The position numbers were made by a program, and so were the translations under genes. A DNA stretch of 64,000 nucleotides. Source: Phytomonospora endophytica. Its GTDB lineage: Bacteria > Actinomycetota > Actinomycetes > Mycobacteriales > Micromonosporaceae. The DNA lies in assembly GCF_014202425.1 (NCBI RefSeq), contig NZ_JACHGT010000005.1, positions 310,001 to 374,000 on the forward strand, given 5' to 3'. Shown one piece after another: positions 42,067-50,561 of this stretch (position 1 is its first letter; each line of letters begins with the position of its first letter). The notes below the pieces were generated by a model that saw only the letters and a list, made by a program, of their open reading frames with translations, did not search any database and was not told the DNA's origin.

Positions 42067-42732
42067 TCAGTCCCGCTCCCGCGCCGAGACCAGCCCCGCC
42101 TCATAGGCGAACACGACCAGCTGGGCCCGGTCGCGCGCGTCGAGCTTGACCATCGCCCGGCTCACGTGCGTCTTGGCCGTCGCCGGGCTGATCACCAGCC
42201 GCAGGGCGATCTCCTCGTTGCTCAGGCCGTGCGCGACCAGACCGACCACCTCGCGTTCGCGCCGGGTCAGGACGTCGGCGCCCGGCCCGTGGTCGACGTG
42301 CGGCGGGCGCGAGACGAACTCGCGGATCAGCCGCCGGGTGATCGCCGGCGACAGCAGCGCGTCCCCGCGCGCGGCCGTCCGCACCGCCCGCACCATGTCC
42401 TCGGGCTCGATGTCCTTGACCAGGAAACCGCCCGCCCCGGCCCGCAGCGCGTTGTAGACGTACTCGTCGACGCCGTAGTTGGTCAGGATCACCACCCGCA
42501 CGTCGGCGAGTTCGGCGTCGGCGCTGATCAGCCGGGTCGCCTCGATCCCGTCCATGACGGGCATCTGCACGTCGATGATGGCCACGTCCGGCCGCAGTTC
42601 GCGGACCAGCTCGACGGCCCGCCGCCCGTCGGGGGCCTCGCCGACGACCTCGATGTCGTCCTCGGCGTCGAGGAGTGCCCGGAACCCGCCCCGGATGAGC
42701 GCCTGGTCGTCGGCGAGCAGGACCCGGATCAC
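42067..42732 (-). CDS. NarL/LuxR-type response regulator
   Basis: A 221-residue two-component regulator. The receiver domain has the acidic pair DD near residue 8, the phospho-acceptor Asp in VAIIDVQMPVMDG and the Lys of FLVKD. The LuxR helix-turn-helix lies in the last 65 residues (LTRREREVVGLVAHGLSNEEIALRL). Its ATG overlaps the stop of the kinase gene (ATGA), so the two are a pair. Targets are unknown. Confidence 0.95.
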   Translation of the reverse strand: MIRVLLADDQALIRGGFRALLDAEDDIEVVGEAPDGRRAVELVRELRPDVAIIDVQMPVMDGIEATRLISADAELADVRVVILTNYGVDEYVYNALRAGAGGFLVKDIEPEDMVRAVRTAARGDALLSPAITRRLIREFVSRPPHVDHGPGADVLTRREREVVGLVAHGLSNEEIALRLVISPATAKTHVSRAMVKLDARDRAQLVVFAYEAGLVSARERD

Positions 42733-43850
42733 TTGGCCCCCAAGGGAAGAACGGCGTGCACGTCGAACCCGGCGCCGTCGTCGGCGGGCGCCGCCCGCAG
42801 CGTCCCGCCGAGGGCCGCCACCCGCTCGCGCATGCCGATCAGCCCGACGCCCGGCTTGGACGCAGGGGCCTGCGCGCGGCCGTCGTCGGTGATCCGGACG
42901 GCCAGTTCGCCCTCACCGAACGCGAGCCGTACGCGCGCGGTCGCCGGACCGGCGTGGCGCGCGACGTTCGTCAAGGCCTCCTGCACGATCCGGTAGGCCG
43001 CCTGCCCGACCTCGGCGGGCACGGCCTGTTCGGCCCCCTCCGTGGCGAGGGACGCCGGGACGCCCGCCGCGCTGGCCCGTTCCACCAGCGCGGGCAGGCC
43101 CGCGAGGCCCTGGGAACTCTCCCCGGGGCCGCGCAGGACGTCGAGGGTCTCCCGCAGCTCACGGGTGGCGACCGTGCTCGCCTCCTGGATCGCGGCGAGC
43201 GCCGCCGGTGGCTCCTCGCCGCGCTTGCGGGCGAGGTGGACGGCGACGCCGGCCTGCACCTTGATCACCGAGATGCTGTGGGTGAGGGAGTCGTGCAGGT
43301 CGCGGGCGATGCGCAGGCGTTCCTCACCGGCCCGCCGCAGGGCCATCTCCTCGCGGGTGCGCTCGGCCTCGGCGGCGCGCTCCTCGACTTCGCGGACGTA
43401 GGCGCGACGCTGCCGCGAGACCTGGCCGAGGAAGGCCGCGGCGACGAACCAGCCGGCGGGCAGGAAGGCGGTCTGGAGGATCTCGCGCAGGGGCCGGGTC
43501 TCGGCGATCAGGTCGCCGACGATCGACAGCATGAGCACGGGCAGGACCACCGCGAGCACGAGTTTCCAGTGCCCGGCGTCGATGACGGTGTAGACGCCGA
43601 GCAGGATCGGCAGCGCCTGGATGATCGACGGGGTCCCGATCGCGCCGTAGGCGAGCGCGCCGACCAGCGACAGCAGCAGGGTGGTTCGCGGATAGGCCGA
43701 ACGCAGCAGCATGACGCCGCCGGACGCGACGGCCAGGACCGGCCCGAACGCGGGGACCGGGCCGTCGGCGAGCAGCAGGTCGATGAGCTGCACGGCCACG
43801 ACGGTCACGGCGAGCAGCACGTCGAGCCGGAAGGGGGAGATCTTGCCCAT
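42729..43850 (-). CDS. HisKA_3 sensor histidine kinase
   Basis: A 373-residue kinase with five or six N-terminal helices and almost no external loop, a coiled-coil linker (residues 150-185), the HisKA_3 dimerisation motif RIARDLHDSLTHSISVIKVQ with the phosphorylated His, and an HATPase_c domain (QEALTNVARHA and GVGLIGMRERVAALGG). It partners the NarL-type regulator. The membrane-embedded sensor suggests detection of envelope stress or a hydrophobic compound. Confidence 0.93.
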   Translation of the reverse strand: MGKISPFRLDVLLAVTVVAVQLIDLLLADGPVPAFGPVLAVASGGVMLLRSAYPRTTLLLSLVGALAYGAIGTPSIIQALPILLGVYTVIDAGHWKLVLAVVLPVLMLSIVGDLIAETRPLREILQTAFLPAGWFVAAAFLGQVSRQRRAYVREVEERAAEAERTREEMALRRAGEERLRIARDLHDSLTHSISVIKVQAGVAVHLARKRGEEPPAALAAIQEASTVATRELRETLDVLRGPGESSQGLAGLPALVERASAAGVPASLATEGAEQAVPAEVGQAAYRIVQEALTNVARHAGPATARVRLAFGEGELAVRITDDGRAQAPASKPGVGLIGMRERVAALGGTLRAAPADDGAGFDVHAVLPLGAK

Positions 43851-44050
43851 GAGGTGACGGTAACCGGTCGCGACGGGCGCGGCCTCGTCCCCGGAGGCGA
43901 GATCCCGGCTACCTCAGCGGGAGTACGCCGGGGCCGGCGTACGGCCGTCCGGGCAGTCCGAAGACACCTCGTGCGTGCGACGACGGGGCACCGTTGCGGC
44001 GGCGAGGATCTGACCCGGCGCCACCACCGCCGCAGAAGGGAAACCCCGTC

Positions 44051-44509
44051 ATGACGACGCACGAACTCCTCCGCGACGCCGCACTGCCCTCCCTGGCCCG
44101 GATCGACGCCTACGACTGGGTCCTGGTGCTTGGCTGCGGCATCGGCTGGACCAGCAGGCGCGCGGCCCATCGCGCTCACCGGGGCCAGGTCCTCGGCCTC
44201 GACGCGCGGCCCGGGATGCTCGCCCGCGCGCGGGAACTCGCCGCGGCCGAGGAGCTGCGCAACCTCCGCTACGCCGACGTCTCCGGGCTGTCGGCGGGCC
44301 TCGGCGCGGGCGACTTCGACGTCGCCATCGTCCACAGTGGAGTGGCGTGGTCGGCCCTCACCGCCCTGTCCCGGGTGCTCGTGCCGGGCGGCCGCGTCGT
44401 CGTCGAGTGCGAGGATCCCGGCGAGGCCGCCGCCCGCCTTTCCGCCGCCGGTTTCACCGAGGTCGCGCCCGCGGCGCCGGAGGTCGTGGCGGCCGTCGCG
44501 GCCGGTTAG
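44051..44509 (+). CDS. Short class I methyltransferase-like protein
   Basis: A 152-residue protein with a SAM-binding core: motif I VLVLGCGIGWTSRRAA, an acidic residue after strand 2 (GLDARPGM), a DVAIVHSG strand and VLVPGGRVVVECED. It stops about where the core fold ends and lacks any substrate domain, shorter than most class I methyltransferases. It may be a compact family or a truncated one. It lies alone between the kinase and the MocR gene. Confidence 0.7.
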   Translation: MTTHELLRDAALPSLARIDAYDWVLVLGCGIGWTSRRAAHRAHRGQVLGLDARPGMLARARELAAAEELRNLRYADVSGLSAGLGAGDFDVAIVHSGVAWSALTALSRVLVPGGRVVVECEDPGEAAARLSAAGFTEVAPAAPEVVAAVAAG

Positions 44510-44519
44510 GCCCGGCCTT

Positions 44520-45932
44520 TCACGCGGTTGCGGTCCGGTACGTCCGGGCCATCAGGTCCACCGCGGCGCGCAGGCGGTCGGGCGTGTTCGCCGCGTAGGA
44601 GACGACCAGTCCCGGGAAGGGGGCGGCGGCGGTGCGCATGTAGCGCGAGAGCGCGATGACGTTGACTCCGGCACCGGCCATCCGCGCGGCCAGCGCCGAG
44701 TCGTCGGTCCCAGGAGGCAGCCGCACGACCACGTGGAGTCCGGCGGCGACCCCGGTCGGCCGCCAGCCGGGCAGGTGGGCCGCCAGTGCCTCGACGAGGG
44801 CGTCGCGCCGCCGGCGGTACTTGCGGCGTGTGCGGCTCAGGTGCCGGTCGTGGCCGCCGTCGCGCAGGAAGGTCGCGAAGGTGGCGTGGTCGATGACGCT
44901 CCCACCCCGGTTGAGCAGTTCCTTGCGGCGCAGCGCCGACCGGTGGTAGCGGGACGGGCCGACCAGCCACCCGAGTCGCAGGGCCGGGGCGAGGGTCTTG
45001 CTGACGGTGCCGACGTAGGCGACGCGGTCCGGAGCGAGTCCCTGCAGCGCGGCCACCGCGGGACGGTCGTAGCGGTGTTCGGCGTCGTAGTCGTCCTCGA
45101 TGATCAGCGCGTCGTCGCGTGCCGCCCAGTCCAGCAGGGCGTGGCGCCGCTCCGGGCTCAAGACCACACCGAGCGGGTACTGGTGCGCAGAGGTGACCAC
45201 CACGGCCCGGCAGCCGCTGCGCCGCAGCGCGCCGACGTCGATGCCGGACTCGTCGACCGGGATCGGCACCGCTTCGAGGCCGTTGCCGGACAGGATGTCG
45301 ACCTGGCCGGGATAGCAGGGGTCTTCGACGGCGATGCGCCGGTGGCCTTCGTCGCGCAGGCTCTGGGCGAGCAGGGCCAGCGCCTCGGCGGCGCCGTGCG
45401 TGATGAGGACGCCCTCGGATGCGGCGGCGACCCCGCGGACGCGGCCGAGGTAGGCGGCCAGTTCGCTGCGCAGCGCCGGCAGGCCGGAGGTGTCGGGGTA
45501 GGCCAGCGCCGAGTCGGGAAGCGCGGTGAGGGCCCGTTTCGCCGCCGACGACCACGCGGCGCGCGGGAACTCCGACAGCGCGGGGATACCGGTGCGCAGG
45601 TCGAATGCGAAGGCCGGGGCGGGGTCCGGCGGTGGTTCGGTCGGCGTGGTGCCCGCCGGTGGCACCGCGGCCGCGACGAAGGTTCCCGAGCCCGGTCGTG
45701 TCCGCACGTAGCCTTCGGCCGTCAGCTGCCGGTAGGCGGCGGTGACGGTGCCGCGGGCGACACCGGCCTGCCCCGCCAGGTCCCGGGAGGACGGCAGTCG
45801 CGTCCCCGGCGGGATCCGGCCGGAGCGGATCGCCGCGCGCAGCGCGCGTTCGGTGCGCCGCCCGCGCCGGCCGTCGCCCGGCGCCTCGTCGGACAACAGC
45901 AGTTCGAGCGCGGCGTGCCAGTGCTCGGCCAT
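44520..45932 (-). CDS. MocR/PdxR-type GntR regulator with aminotransferase domain
   Basis: A 470-residue fusion of a GntR winged helix-turn-helix (residues 5-85, LPSSRDLAGQAGVARGTVTAAYRQL) and a fold type I PLP aminotransferase domain (PLP-lysine in VGTVSKTLAPALRLGW). Such proteins bind PLP or an amino compound as effector. The ATG at 45932 is chosen because it begins the helix-turn-helix; the longer frame crosses the operator. It is divergent from an aldo/keto reductase, which in PdxR-type loci can be pyridoxal reductase; that link is inference. Confidence 0.9.
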   Translation of the reverse strand: MAEHWHAALELLLSDEAPGDGRRGRRTERALRAAIRSGRIPPGTRLPSSRDLAGQAGVARGTVTAAYRQLTAEGYVRTRPGSGTFVAAAVPPAGTTPTEPPPDPAPAFAFDLRTGIPALSEFPRAAWSSAAKRALTALPDSALAYPDTSGLPALRSELAAYLGRVRGVAAASEGVLITHGAAEALALLAQSLRDEGHRRIAVEDPCYPGQVDILSGNGLEAVPIPVDESGIDVGALRRSGCRAVVVTSAHQYPLGVVLSPERRHALLDWAARDDALIIEDDYDAEHRYDRPAVAALQGLAPDRVAYVGTVSKTLAPALRLGWLVGPSRYHRSALRRKELLNRGGSVIDHATFATFLRDGGHDRHLSRTRRKYRRRRDALVEALAAHLPGWRPTGVAAGLHVVVRLPPGTDDSALAARMAGAGVNVIALSRYMRTAAAPFPGLVVSYAANTPDRLRAAVDLMARTYRTATA

Positions 45933-45951
45933 GCCCGCGAATCTAGCAACC

Positions 45952-46009
45952 GGACCAGTTTTCGTGCCCACGAGTGGACCTGTCAGTGGACCGGTCCGGT
46001 CCATACGGT
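45952..46009 (+). promoter_or_regulatory. MocR operator and promoter of the aldo/keto reductase
   Basis: GGACC occurs as a direct repeat at 45952, 45976 and 45988, and as GGTCC at 45993 and 45998; 45988-45997 is the perfect palindrome GGACCGGTCC. It sits between a -35-like TGTCAG at 45981-45986 and TACGGT at 46004-46009 with a 17-base spacer. The ATG of the reductase is only six bases past the -10, so its mRNA is probably leaderless. Confidence 0.6.
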
Positions 46010-46015
46010 GGCGTC

Positions 46016-46999
46016 ATGGAATACACCCCTCTGGGCCGCTGCGGACTCGTCGTCAGCCGCCTGTGCCTCGGCACCATGAACTTCGGCCCGCACACCTCCG
46101 AAGCCGACGCCCACACGATCCTGGACAGGGCGCTCGACGTCGGCGTCAACTACGTCGACACCGCGAACTCCTATGGCGGACGCCGCGGCGAAGGCGTCAC
46201 CGAGCAGATCATCGGCGCCTGGTTCGACCGACGTGACCTCGCCAGGGACAAGGTGGTCCTGGCGACCAAGGTCTACACGCCGATGAGCACCTGGCCCAAC
46301 GACGGGCGGCTGTCGGCCCGCCACATCATCGCCTCGTGCGAGGCGTCCCTGCGGCGGCTGCGCACCGACCGGATCGACGTCCTCCAGATGCACCACGTCG
46401 ACCGGAACGTCACCTGGGACGAGATCTGGCAGGCCATGGACACCCTGGTGGCGCAGGGGAAGATCCGCTACGCCGGATCCTCCAACTTCGCCGGCTGGCA
46501 CCTGGCGGCCGCCCAGGAGTCGGCGGTCCGGCGGCACAGCCTGGGCCTGGTGTCCGAGCAATGCCGCTACAACCTGATCACCCGGCACGCCGAACTGGAG
46601 GTACTGCCCGCCGCGCGGCACTACGGGATCGCCGTCGTGCCGTGGTCGCCGCTGGAGAGCGGCCTGCTGGGGGGCGTGCTCGCCAAACAGGCCAAGGGCA
46701 CATCCGTGCGAGGCGACAACGACCGCGGCGAACTGATGCGCGAACACCACGACGCCATCGAGGCCTACGAGAAGCTCTGCGCCGACATCGGCACCGAACC
46801 CGCCGTCCTGGCGCTGGCGTGGCTGCTGTCGCGGCCCGGCGTGACCGCGCCGATCGTCGGCCCCCGCACCGTCGGGCAACTCGACGGCGCGCTGGCGGCA
46901 CTGGACCTGACCGTGGACGCCGCGATCACCGAACGGCTCGACGCCCTGTTCCCGCCGATCGGCGCCGGTGGACCCGCCCCGGAGGCCTGGGCGTGGTGA
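46016..46999 (+). CDS. Aldo/keto reductase
   Basis: A 327-residue NADPH-dependent aldo/keto reductase with a TIM-barrel fold. The catalytic tetrad is visible: the Asp of NYVDTANSYG with Tyr a few residues on, Lys in LATKVY, and the His of LQMHHVD. The NADPH-binding SNFAGWH and IVGPRTVGQL segments follow. No Shine-Dalgarno precedes the ATG, in line with a leaderless transcript. The divergent MocR regulator points to a B6- or amino-compound-related substrate, but the enzyme may be a general carbonyl reductase. Confidence 0.9.
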   Translation: MEYTPLGRCGLVVSRLCLGTMNFGPHTSEADAHTILDRALDVGVNYVDTANSYGGRRGEGVTEQIIGAWFDRRDLARDKVVLATKVYTPMSTWPNDGRLSARHIIASCEASLRRLRTDRIDVLQMHHVDRNVTWDEIWQAMDTLVAQGKIRYAGSSNFAGWHLAAAQESAVRRHSLGLVSEQCRYNLITRHAELEVLPAARHYGIAVVPWSPLESGLLGGVLAKQAKGTSVRGDNDRGELMREHHDAIEAYEKLCADIGTEPAVLALAWLLSRPGVTAPIVGPRTVGQLDGALAALDLTVDAAITERLDALFPPIGAGGPAPEAWAW

Positions 47000-47523
47000 C
47001 CGTGTCGTCGCGGTTCGCCTTCCGGGACATGACCGGGTCCGACCTGGGCGACGTCATCGGCTGGCACGCCGCACCGCACGTGGCTCCATGGCGGCCCGGC
47101 GAGCCCGACCTCGCCGCCGCCCGGCGCAAGTACCTGCCGTGGATCCGCGGCGAGCACCCCAACCACCTCTCGGTCGTCCTCGCCGACGGGCGCGCCTGCG
47201 GCTACGCCTGGCATTATCGCGTCGGCGACCACCGCGACTACGCCCTCGCCACCGGCGAACCCGACGCGGTCGGCTTCGACGTCGTCATCGGCGACGCGAC
47301 CGCGTGCGGCCCCGACCTGGCCCCCGCCATGCTCCGGGAGTACCTGCGCCAGGTCGTGCTGAAGGCCCATCCCGACGCGCGGCGCCTGGTGTCCAGCCCG
47401 CCCACGGGTGAAGCGGAAACGATCCGGGCCCTGACGGCGGCGGGCTTCGCGCCACTGCGTGACATCACGGTCTTCGACGGTGAACCCGCCGAGACCCTGT
47501 TGCTGCTGACCATCGGGGGATGA
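46996..47523 (+). CDS. GNAT-family N-acetyltransferase
   Basis: A 175-residue GNAT-fold protein similar in outline to aminoglycoside 6'-N-acetyltransferase-like acetylases: FRDMTGSDLGDVIGWHAAPHV at the start, a central DVVIGD strand and late PPTGEAETIRALTAAGF. The GTG overlaps the reductase stop (GTGA), giving a two-gene operon. A canonical acetyl-CoA loop (Q/RxxGxG/A) is not clear. Substrate unknown. Confidence 0.75.
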   Translation: MTVSSRFAFRDMTGSDLGDVIGWHAAPHVAPWRPGEPDLAAARRKYLPWIRGEHPNHLSVVLADGRACGYAWHYRVGDHRDYALATGEPDAVGFDVVIGDATACGPDLAPAMLREYLRQVVLKAHPDARRLVSSPPTGEAETIRALTAAGFAPLRDITVFDGEPAETLLLLTIGG

Positions 47524-47710
47524 CGACCGCTTCGGCGGAGGAGCCGACCGGTTCCTCCGCCGCTTCCGGCCGGTCCCGCACCGTGGTGGATTCCGATAAC
47601 ATGACGCCACGTCACGTACCGGCCATCGGGCCGACACGGCGCCGCGTCGGGAGCGCTGCCGCCGGAGGCGGTGGACCGTGCCCGTCGGTCCTCCTCACCA
47701 GGAGGCACCC

Positions 47711-48775
47711 ATGCACCGACGCTCCCTACTACTCACCCTGCTCGCCCTCGCGCTGGCCGCCCTTGGCCTCGTCATCGTCGAGCCCGCCGCCTCGGCCGCC
47801 GCGCCCGTGCGCGTCATGCCGCTGGGCGACTCCATCACCGCCGGACCCGGCTGCTGGCGGGCGCTGCTGTGGGACCACCTGCGCTCCGACGGGTACACCG
47901 ACCTCGACTTCGTCGGCGGTGTCGCCGACGGCGGCGGCTGCGGCTACGGCTTCACCTACGACGGCGACCACGAAGGTCACAGTGGACTCGCCGCGACCGC
48001 GCTGGCCGCCAACGGCCAGCTGCCCTCGTGGCTGGCCGCGGCCCGGCCCGACGTGGTCGTCATGCACCTGGGCACCAACGACATGTGGGGCGGCTACATC
48101 CCCACCGACAACGTCATCGCCGCCTATACGACCCTCATCGGGCAGATGCGGGCCCAGAACCCGGCGATGCGCGTCGTCGTCGCGCAGATCATTCCCATGC
48201 ACGGCTGCGCGACCTGCCCGGAGGACGCGGTCGAGCTCAACCGGCGCATTCCGGCCTGGGCGGCCGGACTGACCACGGCGGCCTCCCCGATCAGCGTCGT
48301 CGACCAGTGGACCGGCTTCGACGTCGCCGCCGACACCTACGACGGTGTCCACCCCACCGACTCCGGTTTCCGCAAGATGGCCGACCGTTTCCACCCGGCC
48401 GTCGCGGCCGTCCTCGGCGGTGTGACGCCGACACCGACGACGCCGACCGCCTCGCCGACGCCGAACCCGCCCGGCGGCTGCACGGCCGCCTACCGTGTCA
48501 TCTCGCAGTGGGGCGGCGGTTTCCAGGCCGAGGTGACCGTATGGAACACCTCCCCACGCGCGATCAACACGTGGCAGGTCGTCTTCGCCTTCACCGAAGG
48601 GCAGCGCGTGACGCAGTCGTGGAACGCGCGGGTGACCCAGCCGGCGGCGACGGTGACGGCCCTCAACGCCGACTACAACGGCAGCCTGGCCCCGAACGCG
48701 TCGGCGGCCTTCGGGTTTATCGCGACCTGGACGGGCGCCAACACCGCACCGGCGGCGAGCTGTTCGGCCACGTGA
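47711..48775 (+). CDS. Secreted SGNH esterase with CBM2
   Basis: A 354-residue secreted enzyme. A signal peptide ends near ASAA (about residue 32). The SGNH hydrolase domain has block I GDSIT with the nucleophilic Ser, block III LGTND, and block V DGVHPTDSG with the catalytic Asp/His. A Thr/Pro linker (TPTPTTPTASPTPNPPGG) leads to a C-terminal carbohydrate-binding module family 2 bearing the surface tryptophans of cellulose binders. AGGAGG precedes the ATG. It is likely an acetyl-xylan or similar carbohydrate esterase acting on plant cell wall. Confidence 0.92.
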   Translation: MHRRSLLLTLLALALAALGLVIVEPAASAAAPVRVMPLGDSITAGPGCWRALLWDHLRSDGYTDLDFVGGVADGGGCGYGFTYDGDHEGHSGLAATALAANGQLPSWLAAARPDVVVMHLGTNDMWGGYIPTDNVIAAYTTLIGQMRAQNPAMRVVVAQIIPMHGCATCPEDAVELNRRIPAWAAGLTTAASPISVVDQWTGFDVAADTYDGVHPTDSGFRKMADRFHPAVAAVLGGVTPTPTTPTASPTPNPPGGCTAAYRVISQWGGGFQAEVTVWNTSPRAINTWQVVFAFTEGQRVTQSWNARVTQPAATVTALNADYNGSLAPNASAAFGFIATWTGANTAPAASCSAT

Positions 48776-48787
48776 GCACGGCCGCAC

Positions 48788-48817
48788 GCCGGGCCTCCTC
48801 CCCGAGGGAGGCCCGGC
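48788..48817. terminator. Bidirectional terminator hairpin
   Basis: An 11-base perfect stem, GCCGGGCCTCC at 48788-48798 and GGAGGCCCGGC at 48807-48817, in the 47-base gap between the convergent esterase gene and the T7SS-like gene. No T-run follows on either side. Confidence 0.7.
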
Positions 48818-48822
48818 GGCGG

Positions 48823-49743
48823 CTACTTGGGCTCGGTCGGGGTCGGCTTGTCGTTCCAGCCGGTGCCGGTGTCGAGCTTGTTGTAGTCCCGCCAGCCACC
48901 CTTGTCCGGGATCCACTGGTTTCCGTATGCCGAGGCCTGCCCGGCGGGCGCGGTCTCCCCATTGGGACCCGGCAGGGGCAGAATGTTGAGCCCCGTCCCG
49001 GCGCCCAGCGCGGGCAGGGCGAGCGCGCCGCCGCCTTTGATGGCGGCTCCGAAACCCTTGACCTCCCAGTAGGCGGCCGCGCCCGCGGCGATCTCGTCGA
49101 GGCTGTCGACGACGCCGTTGAAGGCGTCACCGGCGAAGGCCCTGGCGTTGCCGTGCCCGATCTGGATCCCGGCGTCGATCACGGCGGCCGCGCCGACCAG
49201 CGCGGCCATGGCGCGGCCCGTCGCCCCGATGGCGTCCTCCAGGCGCCGGAGCGCCTGATAGCCGATCGGCGCGACGACCTTGATCTGGGCGGAGGCGACG
49301 GCCTTCGTCCACGGGATGACCGAGGCGATGCCCAGGATCAGCAGGTACGTGGCCAGTGAGGCCATCGCGATCACCAGGACCAGCAACAGGTAGCCGAGTA
49401 CGGTCATCGCGATCGACAGTGCCTGGGCCAGGTACTCCATGCCCTGGAGGGCGCCTTTGACGTCCTCCATCGTCTCGGCGAAGGCGTCGCGGTCGTCGGA
49501 CTTCCACTCCTCCTCGCTGACGCTGTCGACGACGGAGGTGACCGCCTTCTGGGCCTCCCGGAGGGTCTGGGCGACCTCACCCCACTTCTTGCCGATCTCG
49601 ATGACGCCCTCGGGGTCGCACTGGCTGGCGAAGATGATCGCGGCGATCTTGAAGACGTTACGGTTGCGCGTCAGGGGTGCCGCGATCAGGATCTCCACCA
49701 GTGCGATCTTCGCCGCGATGTCACTGGCGCTGTTTCCCGCCAC
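48823..49743 (-). CDS. Type VII secretion-like protein with WXG-like hairpin and membrane segment
   Basis: A 306-residue protein. Residues 1-100 resemble a WXG100-type helical hairpin with EEEWKSDDRDAF at the turn (WKS in place of WXG). A hydrophobic span (residues 107-145) follows, with another near 165-190, then a Gly/Ala-rich region and a polar C-terminus rich in Asp, Gly and Pro. I see no toxin motif. It is third in a three-gene set with an ESAT-6-like and an EbfC-like gene. Confidence 0.65.
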   Translation of the reverse strand: MAGNSASDIAAKIALVEILIAAPLTRNRNVFKIAAIIFASQCDPEGVIEIGKKWGEVAQTLREAQKAVTSVVDSVSEEEWKSDDRDAFAETMEDVKGALQGMEYLAQALSIAMTVLGYLLLVLVIAMASLATYLLILGIASVIPWTKAVASAQIKVVAPIGYQALRRLEDAIGATGRAMAALVGAAAVIDAGIQIGHGNARAFAGDAFNGVVDSLDEIAAGAAAYWEVKGFGAAIKGGGALALPALGAGTGLNILPLPGPNGETAPAGQASAYGNQWIPDKGGWRDYNKLDTGTGWNDKPTPTEPK

Positions 49744-49746
49744 GGG

Positions 49747-50055
49747 TCACAGCCCCTTGAAGGTGTCGGCGGTGTTGGCCTTCTCGACGTCTTCCCAGGC
49801 ACGGGCCGCGCCTTTCAGCCGGTCGTGGATCTGGTCGAGCAGTTCCCATTGCCGTTTCAGCTGTGCCTCGAAGACCTCGGCGGCCATCGCGTAGGCGACG
49901 GCCATCGACGGGATGACCGTGGTGAAGTTCGCCGACTCCACCTCCTGCAGGTCGGGCAGGCCGTCGTTGACCTTGTCGAGCTTCTCGCCGACCTCCCTGA
50001 CCATTTTCGGGCCGAGGCCCTCGATCTTCGACGCGGTGATTCTGCGGTCGGTCAC
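49747..50055 (-). CDS. ESAT-6-like small helical protein
   Basis: A 102-residue helical protein, probably a hairpin of two helices with the turn near NFTTVIPSMAVAYAM, and the ending RAWEDVEKANTADTFKGL. The GTG at 50055 has GGGAGG eight bases upstream, preferred over the longer frame. It ends four bases before the next gene starts on the same strand. Size and context suggest an excreted ESX-like or DUF2580-type protein. Confidence 0.65.
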   Translation of the reverse strand: MTDRRITASKIEGLGPKMVREVGEKLDKVNDGLPDLQEVESANFTTVIPSMAVAYAMAAEVFEAQLKRQWELLDQIHDRLKGAARAWEDVEKANTADTFKGL

Positions 50056-50059
50056 GATG

Positions 50060-50476
50060 TCATCCTCCCGTCGCCCTGCGCAGGCGCCATACGAGTTCTT
50101 CGGCCTGGTCACTGGTGTCGGCCGCGAGCCGTTCGAGGCCGCGGGCCAGATCCTCGGTGGCGGCGGGGCTGAAGTCCTCGCCGATCCCTTCGTCCTTCGC
50201 CTCGTCGAAGCGGCGGCCCAGGTCCTCCCGGGCGCGCCTGCTCAGGTCGAGGATCGTCTCGGCGAGGGTCTCCGAGCCCTGCCGCATCGCCCGCGCGTCG
50301 ATCGTGAGGTCGTCGAGGCAGCCGTCGGCGGAGACGCGTACCCGCAGGAGACCGTCGGAGCTCTCGGCCTCGCCGACGAATCCGCCGGCCTGCGCGTCGA
50401 ACTCCTGGTAGCGCTCGGCGTGTTCGGCCAGCGCGCGCAGGGTCTGTTCCATCCCCGCGATCGGGTCGTCTCTCAT
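50060..50476 (-). CDS. YbaB/EbfC-family DNA-binding protein
   Basis: A 138-residue YbaB/EbfC-like protein. A first helix (IAGMEQTLRALAEHAERYQEF) precedes the central beta sheet (SDGLLRVRVSADGCLDDLTID) and a second helix carrying many charged residues. EbfC-like paralogues are often linked to WXG100 genes in actinomycetes, as here. GGGGGCA precedes the ATG. It heads the three-gene minus-strand operon. Confidence 0.85.
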   Translation of the reverse strand: MRDDPIAGMEQTLRALAEHAERYQEFDAQAGGFVGEAESSDGLLRVRVSADGCLDDLTIDARAMRQGSETLAETILDLSRRAREDLGRRFDEAKDEGIGEDFSPAATEDLARGLERLAADTSDQAEELVWRLRRATGG

Positions 50477-50561
50477 GTTGCCCCCTTCGGTGGTGGTGGC
50501 TCCACCCTGCCCGCAGGGGGTTGGCTCTCCGTTGGGTCGCGGCGGGTGGCATCGTGTCGGC

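Noticed and set aside
46996-47523. GNAT protein as aminoglycoside resistance enzyme
   Set aside because: Resemblance is only to the general acetyltransferase fold; no drug-specific residues could be identified.
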